Shown: positions 43,991 to 53,805 of the stretch, piece by piece | Position numbering within the stretch: the stretch's first letter is position 1 | Layout of the letters: each line of letters begins with the position of its first letter | Assembly (NCBI GenBank): GCA_032622095.1 | Contig: CP136065.1 | Coordinates: forward strand, 36,984,732 to 37,048,731 | Origin: Siphonodentalium dalli | Lineage: Eukaryota > Mollusca > Scaphopoda > Gadilida > Siphonodentaliidae | DNA length: 64,000 nucleotides | Direction: 5' to 3' | The notes under the pieces: model-generated | Told to the model about the DNA's origin: nothing | Databases searched by the model: none | What the model saw: the letters and a program-made list of their open reading frames with translations, nothing else | Translations under genes and position numbers: made by a program

Positions 43991-44409
43991 TTAGTACGTA
44001 TATACGGATCCTTCCTGATCGTATTTCCATGGCATAACAACATTGCGACAAGTGGCATAAGTTATAGGGCTTCTGCAACAATAACAATATAGCAACAAAA
44101 AAAACCCTAGGGCACAAAATCAACAAAAGACAAGCGTTTGTAGATGAAAAACCAGCATCTAAACAAACCAATACCACAAGCTAGTTTTAGTTGAAGGGAA
44201 CTTTATCTATACGTCCCTGGATAATCTGTATCGGGACTGAAGCGCAATGGTATTGTACCATCGTCGACGAGTTCGATAAGGACATTTCAATTCTCATAGG
44301 TTATCGTATCCTCAATAATCGAGTCATTCTGATGGCTTCGACTCATCCCCAGAGACCGGCGGGGATACATTCATAATGTGACCAGCATACTGAGCAGATC
44401 TATCAAAGG
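43991..44409. other. Spacer between LINE copies; no feature recognised
   Basis: A 61-codon frame (44191-44376) is in the same frame as the LINE below but does not look like endonuclease. I treat it as chance. Confidence 0.45.
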
Positions 44410-46191
44410 TTGGCCCCATGTGTATTGCCCAGCCCTCAAGAAGGTAGTGCCTATAGCTCATCAGATTGCTTTCAGAATATATACAGCTCCATTGTGGATG
44501 TTAAATCGAAATGGGATTCACTAATTATGATTGGAGATTTCAACTCCAGAACTGCTAAACTTATTGACCATATTCCTTCAGAAAATGAATTTGCCAAATC
44601 ACTCGACCCAAGAGCCTCACAAGACAAAACAACTAATAATTTCGGATACCAGTTAATTGATTTATGCAAATCCGCCGACCTATATATTGGAAATGGTACA
44701 CTGGGTTCAGACACAGGTATTGGCCAAGTGACATGTAGAAATGTGAGTGTTGTGGATTACCTCCTATTCAACGAGAGCTCTCTAACACACATCACAGATT
44801 TTTCGGTCCAAGAACATAATAATCTCCTGTCCGATGTACATGGATCGATCACATTCAGAATGTCGTTGTCCCAGAATTCTGGTGACACCGGAAATGTCCC
44901 TGATGAAATAGCCACATCAGACCAAATAAATCTTATATCGCCTAATCAAATTAACTCATGGGAACCTGGAATGTCTGGTGATTTTGTAAACTCTCTTGAT
45001 TACGAAGCCATAGATAGACTGGTAATTCATCTAGATGACCTTGAGGATAGACATTGTGTTGTACCATCGGACATTTCTGAAGTAAATGATAGACTTAAAT
45101 GTTTATACATCGATGCCGCATCTTCCACTCTTGGCACACGAACTGCATCAAGCAAAAAATCTAAAACTAAAGCTCGACATAATTTACCATGGTTCTCAAA
45201 AGATTGTAACAATTCAAGGCGACAGTATCGAAAAACGCGGAAACAGTTTAGAACTAACCCAACAGCCAATAATAACCATAGAATGATTGAAGCCAGAAAC
45301 AATTACAAACGAATTTTGCGTCTAAATAAACGTAATTTTGATACAAGTATGACAAATAAGATAAAACAGTCAAAATCTGAAAATGTCCGCGACTACTGGA
45401 AACTGATAAATTCCGTTAATGGCAAAAATACATCAGAAAAAATGCCACCATTAACAGAGTTCTATGATTATTTTATACATAAGAATGAGGCTGTCCCAGT
45501 CGTGAATGTAGTACAAAATCAGAACTCACAATCACTAGATATATCCCTATACCAATCACCACTCAACAGTGACTTCACGTTACAAGAAATAGAAAATGTG
45601 GTTAAAAGCCTTAAAAGCGGTAAGTCACCAGGTGTGGATGGTATCAGAAACGAGTATATCAAGACAACGTTCGATCAATTGGCCCCAGTTTATTTTCGAC
45701 TCTTTAACTTGATACTCAGGACCGGGGCGATTCCAGAAGAATGGGGTACCGGTATTATTCACCCAATTTTCAAATCAAAGGACCCAAAACAACCCGATAA
45801 TTACAGACCCATAACGCTAGTTAGTTGTATTTCAAAGCTATTCTCGGCTATCTTGAGCAAACGAATCTACTCATTCCTCCAAATAAATGACCTTTTATCG
45901 GAAAATCAAGCCGGCTTTCGAGAAAACTACTCCACTACAGATCACATTTTTACACTTCACTGCTTAATAGATATGGTTAAGAAGAAATCAAAACAAAGCC
46001 TATACTGCGCATTTATAGACCTTTCGAAGGCGTTCGATAGTGTTTGGAGGATAGGTCTTTGGACAAAGCTTTTTGATATCGGAATAAACGGCCGTATCCT
46101 CAGAGTGATCATGAATATGTACAATGGAATAAAGTCATGTGTCTCCGTTGGAAACCAGTTTTCACCCCCTTCCCATGTGATACTGGAGTAA
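44410..46191 (+). pseudogene. LINE ORF2, part 1: endonuclease C-half and RT blocks 0-4
   Basis: The open frame of about 593 codons has no native start; its first codon is TTG. Near residue 42 GDFNSR is the endonuclease metal-site motif, and near residue 112 VVDY followed by SDVHGSITF corresponds to the end of the endonuclease (usual form SDH, here with an extra residue). RT begins around GKSPGVDGIRNEYIK (near residue 410), continues through DNYRPITLVSCISKLF, NQAGFRENYSTTDHI and CAFIDLSKAFDSVW, whose first Asp (46018-46020) is the first catalytic carboxylate. The frame then runs out of register shortly after GNQFSPP. The family assignment follows motif order, but the clade is not certain. Confidence 0.9.
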
Positions 46192-47498
46192 GACAAGGAA
46201 ATAACCTCTCTCCTATCCTGTTCTCGATCTACCTCAATGATCTTGAAATATTTCTGTCCCGTACGAAACAGAAAGGAATTTCCCTATCCCGCCTAAATGA
46301 AACTACTTTGTTTAATTTGAAATTATTTTGCCTGTTATATGCAGATGATACTGTTCTTTTTGCAGAAAGTCCAACTGAAATGCAAAATATATTAGATGCA
46401 TATTCATCTTATTGCCATGAATGGAAACTGACTGTTAACAACAGCAAGAGTAATGTAGTCATCTTTGGGAAAGATAAAAAATTTAAACCGTTTTTTCGAT
46501 TAGATGGACAACAGATAATTGTGGCGGACGAATATAAGTATTTGGGCGTAACATTTACGAATAATGGTTTGTTCAACATAGACAAGAAGCGACGATGTGA
46601 AATAGCAAAAAAGGCTATGTTCTCAATCATATGTTAGGCTAGGAAACTAAAACTGCCATTAACATGCACCATTGATCTTTATGAGAAAACTATTATACCT
46701 ATATTGACTTACGGTTGTGAGATTTGGGGTGTAAGCAATAATATAATTATTCAGCGCACAGAGCTCTGGTTCCTTAAATTCGTTTTTAAGTTAAAAAAAT
46801 CAACTCCCACATCAATGATATATGGTGAACTAGGTTTGCTCCCAATAACTGAAAAAATAAAACACAGAGTGTTGAACTACTGGTCACGAATAATAAATGG
46901 CAATAAGTCGAAATTATCATATGTACTATATGCTACTATTCATAATATGCTCGATAGGCATAAATCAGGTTTTACTTGGATCCGGTATGTAAGAAACTTA
47001 TTAAATGGACTAGGTATGTCAGACGTATGGCTATCCCACAACACAATTGGCGAGAAATGGTTCAACAATGCAACACGACTTAAAATTCGAGATCAATATT
47101 TACATAATTGGCGGTCCTCGTTGCAATCATCTGATAAATATAATTTTTATAAAACTATTAAAGATGAGTTCCTGACAGAAGAATACCTATCGATATTATC
47201 AACTAAAGAAGCACTTATGAAGTTCAGAACGCGAAACCATCACCTACCCATAGAAACTACGAGCTGGGTAAATATGTCTAACAACAAATCCTGCACCTTT
47301 TTTAGCAACGGAATCGGTGACGAGTATCATGTGATGTTGATCTGCGAGAAATTCGATGAAAATCGTGCTAAACTAATCCCCAAATACTACTATAAATACC
47401 CAAACAATTTAAAATTACGCCAATTGATGGAAACTACTAAAATACAGGTAATGCGCAATGTCTATCATCTGATCAAAGCAATAATGTCTTCTATCTGA
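44420..47498 (+). mobile_element. 5'-truncated non-LTR retrotransposon (LINE), jockey/CR1/I-like
   Basis: A single long coding region gives, in order, the C-terminal half of an APE-type endonuclease, a full reverse transcriptase with all catalytic motifs, and a C-terminal domain. Homology starts at about VYLPSPQEGS, so the endonuclease N-terminus and ORF1 are missing, as usual for truncated reverse transcription. The coding region is broken by a probable one-base deletion near 44424, a frameshift in a C run near 46164-46170 and one TAG at 46635-46637. The copy is therefore inactive but young. A 3' UTR is not well delimited. Sequence at 48490-48630 ending in a GAATTGAATTGAA-like tail could be its end, or could belong to another copy. 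Confidence 0.9.
46137..47498 (+). pseudogene. LINE ORF2, part 2: RT palm with YADD, thumb and C-terminal domain
   Basis: The second frame carries CDTGVRQGNNLSPILFSIYL, then YADDTVLF (YADD at 46338-46349, the catalytic Asp pair), then the thumb/connection (NNSKSNVVIFGK, YKYLGVTF). An in-frame TAG interrupts at 46635-46637. The same frame resumes (LTYGCEIWG at about 46707, STPTSMIYGELG) and ends at TGA 47496-47498 after IPKYYYKYPN. Only the frameshift and the single stop separate this from a continuous protein. The overlap with part 1 (46137-46191) reflects the shifted frames and not a biological overlap. Confidence 0.9.
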
Positions 47499-48441
47499 AC
47501 GCTCTTTATCATCATTTCACCCCCCCCCCCACATTGTCACAAGGAAGTACGCCCCACTAATCTCAGTGGGAGGACCTTCATATACCTCCTACTGCGCCAT
47601 GATGGTCTTTTTATTGTCTACTTAGACACCCGTAATGCACACGACAGTGTGCAAATTGGCGAGTCGGACTATTTTCCATCGATGACCCCCCCCCCCCCGC
47701 CCCCCGCCACACAGGGCGTTCGCGTCCCTGTGTGGACTCACCAAATGTCGTGGATATTATGCTCCATCACGCTTACGATATTAAAGGATTAAAGCCTGGT
47801 GTATATAATAGTTACTGTAAAATGTACCGTTGATTTATTATAATGAACACCATACTCACGGTGGTGCAACTTGAAGCATTCCAGCGTTTTCACCCTAACC
47901 TCCCGACTTTCGTGAACACAGCCACAACATACCACTGACCCATATTTCAGACGGTGATTCCCCGAACAACTCGAATGCAATCACGTAACATTGATATTTT
48001 ATTGTGGGATCATCGAATGCGTGAAATAGTACCTGACGCGTGCCACTCAGTTGACCTGAGCACGATTTTGACAGGATTCGCTTGATCCTCACTGAGCACG
48101 CAGGATTCACTTGATGTGGACATGCACTTGATGCGATGGGGTCTATTAGCAACGGTGTCTCTGTCTGTTTATTTGAAGCCCGGCTTTATTCTAAACATTA
48201 TTATTCTAATACATCCACAACTTCGACCTCAAGTTATATGCTGATTAAAACATACAATGCAGATTTTGTCCATACGTTTTTTTCTCCTTTTTTTCCAAAT
48301 TCAAAGTTATATCTGTGGCTCATGTGCATCATCGTCTCAAGTCAACATTTATGTATATGCATGTCGCTATGACAGTATTCCTGTGTAAATGACGCGAGTA
48401 TCAAAGTATCAAATAAATAGATAGTCTTATATATAGTATCG
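47499..48441. other. LINE 3' flank and unclassified sequence
   Basis: Contains two C-rich homopolymer runs (about 47520-47531 and 47688-47706) and an ATAAAGAGCGTT word on the minus strand next to the LINE stop (47498-47509). No gene was seen. Confidence 0.5.
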
Positions 48442-48474
48442 GGCACATCCACCCTGTTTTTGGGTGGATGTGCC
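48442..48474. repeat. Perfect 13-bp hairpin
   Basis: GGCACATCCACCC (48442-48454) and GGGTGGATGTGCC (48462-48474) around TGTTTTT. It is strong, short and isolated. No animal regulatory class is assigned. Confidence 0.9.
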
Positions 48475-48489
48475 TTCAATGTATGCATT

Positions 48490-48632
48490 AACATTAATAT
48501 TACATATACTATAAAATATATTTATGTACCTGTTAAATGTGCTTTTGTCATATATTTGTATTTGAATCTTGTATATCTCATATATCATGATTATTGATTT
48601 ATTGAGATTAAAGAATTGAATTGAAAAAGTCA
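48490..48632 (+). repeat. LINE-like 3' tail
   Basis: An A/T-rich stretch ends TTGAGATTAAAGAATTGAAT plus TGAAAAAG, resembling the short-repeat tails of CR1/L2-type LINEs. It may be the true 3' end of the copy at 44420. Confidence 0.4.
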
Positions 48633-48695
48633 CCATTCCTCGGGTTTGATGGACGGATTTTACGTGTTAGTGACACTTTCTCGTCTTGATGTGGG

Positions 48696-48964
48696 TTAGC
48701 CCTTTCATGACGGGAGCTACACTCGTTCAGCATTAAATACCCCGCGTTAGTGCAATGCTCTGACTTACAAGGTCACGGTAAATATTGTCAGGCCAATGTT
48801 TTCTCTTATGTATGCGAGTCTCCCTATTGGATACTCGCATATATTAGAATGTATTGACACAGGGTTTTCTCAACATTTAAGTTAAGGGTGCGTTCACACA
48901 GCTGGCACAATTACCTGGTAAACTTTCATGAAATTCTTCAGAGCTGGCTCTCTATTGTACACAT
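48696..48964. mobile_element. Decayed CCCTTTCATGACGGGAGC element plus GGGTGCGTTCACAC fragment
   Basis: TTAG + CCCTTTCATGACGGGAGCTA begins the element. A core palindrome (TATGCGAGTCTCCCTATTGG) and CACAGGGTTTTCTCAACATT follow. At 48894 TTAAGGGTGCGTTCACACAG starts a second, different TTAA-type end. The section 48845-48964 recurs at 49209-49338. Confidence 0.7.
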
Positions 48965-49197
48965 TTAAAGATACGGGCAACGTTGGCGGTGGGTATGCTG
49001 TTAAAATATTCACCTCCGTCAAAAACCGCTATAAATAGAAATAATAGTAAAATATAGACAGACCTTGTTCTTATACCAATCAGAAATATGGCATAAACAG
49101 TATGTTATTGTCCAATGGTTGTCCTTTGTTATGTAAACAAAAGCAAAACAAATGTTACAAAACCTGGCTATTGTTTAGATCCGGATATGGTAAACAT
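48965..49197 (+). mobile_element. MITE family M, copy E (truncated)
   Basis: Begins TTAA (48965) + AGATACGGGCAACG and follows copies A, C and D up to GATATGGTAAACAT, where it stops in a short TA run. The right half is missing. Confidence 0.85.
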
Positions 49198-49208
49198 ATA
49201 TATATATA

Positions 49209-49338
49209 TGTAGAATGCATTGGCACAGGGTTTTCTCAAAATTTAAGATAAGGGTGCGTTCACACAGCTGGCACAATTGTCTGGTAAACTTTAATGAAGT
49301 TCGCCATAGCTGGCTCTCTAGCTATTGCACACATTTAA
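49209..49338 (+). repeat. Duplicate of 48845-48964
   Basis: Matches the earlier block from GCACAGGGTTTTCTCAA through GGGTGCGTTCACACAGCTGG to GCACACATTTAAATG. The two blocks flank truncated MITE E. Confidence 0.85.
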
Positions 49339-49496
49339 ATGACAAATTTCTTGAATGTCAGAATATGTGTTTTAGATTGTTATATTGCTCTATTTGCGCG
49401 ATGACATGCCACGAGTTAGTGCACGATTTAGAATGTCCCTTGTATCACAGCTATCATTGTGCATGTAGAAAACAGTAAGATGTGTGTATTTTATAA

Positions 49497-50395
49497 TTAA
49501 CTATCTGAGACAGGCTCCATACGGGAGACTTTATTCAGCGTCAGAGGGGCTTCGCTCACATGAAAGACAGATCCTACTCTTATCTAAGATATATTTTGGA
49601 ACTTCTGTCTGTGTGTTTGTTTGTTAGCTATGGCCGGGAAAACTGCCTGGCGGATTTAGCCCAAACTTGCTAATCTAATGGTAAAATCCACGGGAATGGT
49701 CGTCGGACCGCTTTTGAGAACGTCGAGCACTCCTTCTCCGTGCCCCCTGTCACTGTCCTTGGCAGGGAGTGGTTAACACAATCCATATTTGGTAATGTTA
49801 ACCGAATAACGCTCTTTATTCTGTCCATATTTGCGCCTACGGCTGTTTCCATATTGGTTTTGTTCACCGAAGAACGCTCTTTATTCTGTCCATATTCGGG
49901 TTTGTTTATTCTGTCCACTCGCTGTGGTTCTGGCGTTCTCCGCAGCCTGATTTCACAGACGTTGCAGCAGAGTTCTGTTGTCACTGATTCCACACACGTT
50001 GCAGTCTGATTTCACACACGTTGCAGGTCTCAATTGATGAATTTTTCTTGATAACATTTGCCACTAATTTCTGCTGCTCTCTACATAATTGAACTTCTCT
50101 CACACTTTACTTTTAATACACTTTACTTTTAATTCTACATATACTCTTGCCTTCCATAGAGTGCTGTTGTCGCTTATTTCACACGTTGCAGTCTGATTTC
50201 ACACACGTTGCAGGTGTCATTTGATGAATTTTTCTTGATAACATTTTCCACTAATTTCTGCTGCTCTCTATACACAAGGTCAAGTCGGGTAAAACCTGAC
50301 TGATTTCGACCTTCAAAATGGTCAATTCAAGATGAAATCGCGCAATTCGCCGAAAAGCAGAGGGGAAACAGCCCGGACGAAGTCGGGTCCACCAG
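49497..50395 (+). mobile_element. Possible Helitron-like element with internal duplication
   Basis: A TCTGTCTGTGTGTTTGTTTG tract near 49602, followed by TAGCTATGGCCGGGAAAACT, marks one side. AGCCCGGACGAAGTCGGGTC, which folds into a hairpin, lies near the other (50370-50390). Between them lie two minus-strand bipartite motifs (49808-49831, 49873-49896) and a tandem duplication of about 190-base step (TTTCACACACGTTGCAGGT... at about 50007 and 50198). Termini are not diagnostic, and CTAG is missing. Confidence 0.4.
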
Positions 50396-50478
50396 CATAT
50401 ATATAAATGATTAAAACATATTTCATTGTATATCGATTATACACATGGGGATTGGGACACAAGTTTTGTCAACTTAGT

Positions 50479-50502
50479 GACGCCCCCCCCCCCCCCCCCC
50501 CG
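50479..50502. repeat. Poly-C run
   Basis: A C homopolymer of about 23 bases. Confidence 0.9.
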
Positions 50503-50639
50503 CACAAAAGGTGTAACATAACATTAACATTTAAACAAGATGACAGGATGAAATTTGTGAATATTTAGGCAGGGACACGGATGTCAATATATGTACAGAG
50601 TGTGCTATAAGTGAGATTTTATTGTGTCCAGTTTTATTA

Positions 50640-50830
50640 TATATATGTATACCTCAATATATCCTCGTGAAAATAGGTTCATATTGAACCTAGACATGGA
50701 TATAGTTTCATATTGGACCTATTTTATTATGAAATAAGTCCACAGTGAGCTAATTTTGAATTTATTTTTTTATTTATTTCAATAATTTGTTTTAAATCAA
50801 AACTTCGCAAAACGAACGCTGTTTATACAT
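50640..50830 (-). repeat. Dispersed repeat family R, copy 4 (partial, minus strand)
   Basis: CCTCAATATATCCTCGTG at the plus-strand left matches the complement of the family end GCGAGGATATGTTGAGG. GGTTCATATTGAACCTA and GAAATAAGTCCACAGTGAGC resemble the 39840 copy. Confidence 0.6.
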
Positions 50831-51189
50831 CCGCCATCGTACGCCGAGTCACCACACCGACTTTTGTTGATATCGGTCCAGCGGTCTGGGAGAAACAATA
50901 CGAACAGATATACAGACCAGACATATTCTACTCTTATATAATTATTGGCTTTCTATACCCCTGTATGAATCAAGTTTGATCCAATGATTTTGTCTGAAAA
51001 TGCTTTTATTGTTTCCACACATACAACAAAAATCGCCAATCCTTCTATGCACCACAATTTCCAACGTTCGGGGGTCGTGGGGTCAGGGAACTTTTGTGTC
51101 ACTAAGCAAATAGACATATTTAGATGGCATACAAGTCAAACTTCGCATGCCAAGTATCGAGAGTCTATGCACCGGGTATCAACTGAACT

Positions 51190-51330
51190 ATATATATACT
51201 GTATGGCTTGGAGTTGACTATGCTAAAATAGTGGAGGAATTGTTCTTCATCGAGGACCACTATTTTGGCATTTTCAACGTCAAGACATTCATTATTTATT
51301 ATATTATGTCGAACATTGGTGTCAATTCTC
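51190..51330 (+). repeat. Family G, copy 2
   Basis: ATGGCTTGGAGTTGACTATG, AAAATAGTGG and GAGGACCACTATTTTGGCAT give a partly palindromic block like those at 52565 and 52768. Confidence 0.75.
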
Positions 51331-52291
51331 TCACAGTTTCTGTTTCTGATTTTGACACATTTTTATTTACAGTTAATTTTGGAAATTGGTCTCAGATTTC
51401 ACAATTTACGGCAATCTTTTGACGATGGCAGGGAAGCATACCTATTGTTATTAGTTATATCTAACAGCATCTCTTCATGATTCATACATTTATTTCTACA
51501 AATACGCGTCATTAGCAAAGACATTTTGGCGCACTTTTAGAAAACGGAAAGGAAGTTATAAATAACGTCCACTGGCATTACAACATCAGGACTGGTCGCT
51601 TGCCAACTAAACGGACGAACTATTGATTACATTGGATAGCTATGAACCCACATACAATTTTGTGAGATCATTACAATTCACCAATAAATATAACAATATA
51701 CCGATAGTGCAACAAGTATCGTACAAGGTATAGTTTCAGATTGGCCGTATCTTCAGACGGCAAACCGACTGCGCGAAATGAGTTTGTTACAAAAATAGAG
51801 AAAAAAAATAGTAGGAATCCTACTGGGGTACTATCGTAAAATATTTATCTCACGTGACTATCTAAGCCTTATCCACGCTTGTGATTGGTTGCTTGACATT
51901 AACTATTATCGATAGTATCGTCCACCTATTGCGCCTCCTAATTTTTGCACACCCACTATCGCTTGGAAAATCCGGAAATCTATTTTTAGCATGCCCACTA
52001 TTCCGGGGAGGTAATTTGAAAGTCATCTCCGTCTCGCTGCAAAATTTCAACATGTTTTTATCCGAAATGTCTTTGTAATCGACAACTAGAGCACAATAAA
52101 TGATCGTAATAAAATTCTGTATGTTATTTGTGATGTTTACCCATGTTTGATGCGGCGATTTATCATGTTCCGTTCGCCGCTGATCACAAAATCGCTTCGA
52201 TATTTTTGTCTATTTCCTTAGTTCGCGCTACTAAATTTTCTGAACGAATCTTCAGTTTGTTTTCGGTAAAAAAAAGTTTTGTTTTGAACTG
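51331..52291. other. No gene or repeat recognised
   Basis: Includes 51780-52080 with TATCTCACGTGACT and GCATGCCCACTAT. Only short ORFs are present. Confidence 0.5.
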
Positions 52292-52510
52292 ATGTCATTG
52301 TTTAACAGCAACAACAACGACGACCTCTGCTTTCCATTGCTAGTCAAAATGGCAACAGTAATTCCTGAGGAAGAAAATTTGAGATTTGCCCATGCAATTA
52401 GAAGCCGGGCAATTTATTTAATTAAAAAAACAAAAGAAACAACAAAACTTTGCACTGAAAATTTTGAAATCGTTCTGCGACGAAAAGGGAATACTTGGGA
52501 ATATAGATGA
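52292..52510 (+). CDS. Weak candidate ORF, 72 residues, unknown
   Basis: ATG at 52292 opens a frame to TGA at 52508-52510. After a polar start (MSLFNSNNNDD) it has a charged, helix-prone stretch (EEENLRFAHAIRSRAIYLIK, KETTKLCTENFEIVLRRK) that looks more protein-like than other short ORFs here. There is no signal peptide, no domain I recognise and no convincing donor. It lies between repeats. It could be a small gene, a first exon, or chance. Confidence 0.2.
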   Translation: MSLFNSNNNDDLCFPLLVKMATVIPEEENLRFAHAIRSRAIYLIKKTKETTKLCTENFEIVLRRKGNTWEYR

Positions 52511-52564
52511 TTGTGAATTGTTTGTCATTTTGGTTCCTGGGACAGAATGAAAAACGTTCGATAA

Positions 52565-52690
52565 AATATAATACATATTGTAGGGCTTGTCGGTGAATAT
52601 GCCAAAATAGTGGTCCTCGGTGGAGGAATAGTCGCCGAGCCCCCCCTCGGACCACATATTTGGCATAGTCACCTCCAAGCCGTGCAATAT
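52565..52690. repeat. Family G, copy 3 (palindromic)
   Basis: ATATGCCAAAATAGTGGTCC pairs with GGACCACATATTTGGCAT around GTCGCCGAGCC, giving a hairpin-forming block. Confidence 0.85.
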
Positions 52691-52767
52691 TTATATAATA
52701 GTATAGCAGTGTGCAGCCAATCAGAATGCAAGAAACGCACGTGAGATATAATATTATATAGATAATG

Positions 52768-52880
52768 TATGGCTTGGAGTCGACTATGACAAAATAGTGG
52801 TCCCAGAGAAGGAATAGTTCACGAGCCGCTGGCGAGTGGACCATTTCTACTAGAGGACCACTATTTTAAACGACAATACA
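52768..52880 (+). repeat. Family G, copy 4
   Basis: ATGGCTTGGAGTCGACTATG, AAAATAGTGGTCCCAGAG and GAGGACCACTATTTT, close to copy 2. Confidence 0.8.
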
Positions 52881-52914
52881 TGCATTATTTATTATCTTAT
52901 ATCGAACTGTTAGT

Positions 52915-53415
52915 TTAAAGACACGGTTGGCCTTGGCGGTGGGTATCCTGTGAAAATATCTCCGCCCGTCAAAAACCGCCACAAACAGAAAGAACATCAA
53001 AATGTAGATAGACTTTGACCGTATACAAATAAGAAATATCGCATAAACAGTATGTTATGGTCATATGTTTGACCATTGTTATGTAAACAAAAGCATAAAA
53101 AGTTACTTTTCTGGTGTTTGTTTATATTATGATGGTAAACATAAAGAGCGTTCTTTGTTGGTGAATACCTGATATGGAACTAATAAAGAGCGTTTATGCC
53201 ATTTGTGTGTGATTAGCCAGTAGCATTGTGCTGTCTTCTGTAACACAATCAGGCTCTTGTTTAGGTAAAATATAGTATGTCTTTATGATAACATGCTGTT
53301 TACGTGATGGTCATGGTATATTGGAACGGAACTGTATGCGTTTTAATGTTTTCTGTTTACGGTGTTTGGAACAAATATGAATATTTTCGACAATTAAGGC
53401 CGCACGTGCCTTTAA
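52915..53415 (+). mobile_element. MITE family M, copy F
   Basis: TTAA (52915) + AGACACGGTTGGCC ... GGCCGCACGTGCCT + TTAA (53412). It is the sister subtype of copy B. Motifs lie at 53131-53152 (first half decayed) and 53171-53194. It is non-coding. Confidence 0.92.
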
Positions 53416-53519
53416 ACATCGTTTATTTTCCAACACAATTCATTACATGATAATTTACAAATGATATATATACATTTATCACATAATTTGGCCATACAAA
53501 GCAGTTTCATAATTATCGG

Positions 53520-53805
53520 CAATAGACACGTTTAATATCAGCGCGTGCGATGACGTCACGGCGTTCTTTAAATAACTTGCGATCGCTGTAGTTTATGATT
53601 GTTGTTTTCGATGAATATTGCGCATTGGTTCGGGTTTATTTGATCATGTGATAAAAGGTATCTCACACTCGTCCTATTTTATACGTAATTTATCAACCTC
53701 GTCCTCTAAATTCTATTTGAGCCTCGGTAAACCTCGGCTCAAATCGAATTTAGTGAACTCGGTTGATAAATTCCGTATAAACTAGAAACTCATGTGAGAT
53801 ATATA
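53520..53805 (-). mobile_element. Palindromic repeat family Q, copy 2
   Basis: Reverse-orientation copy of 25073-25375. It runs from AGACACGTTTAATATCAGCG and GCGATGACGTCACGGCG, through the palindrome TTTATCAACCTCGTCCTCTA / TAGTGAACTCGGTTGATAAA, to CTCATGTGAGATAT. Both tail and palindrome are conserved. Confidence 0.88.

Noticed and set aside
44191-44376. N-terminal endonuclease exon of the LINE
   Set aside because: In frame with the LINE but separated by a stop and lacking any endonuclease motif.
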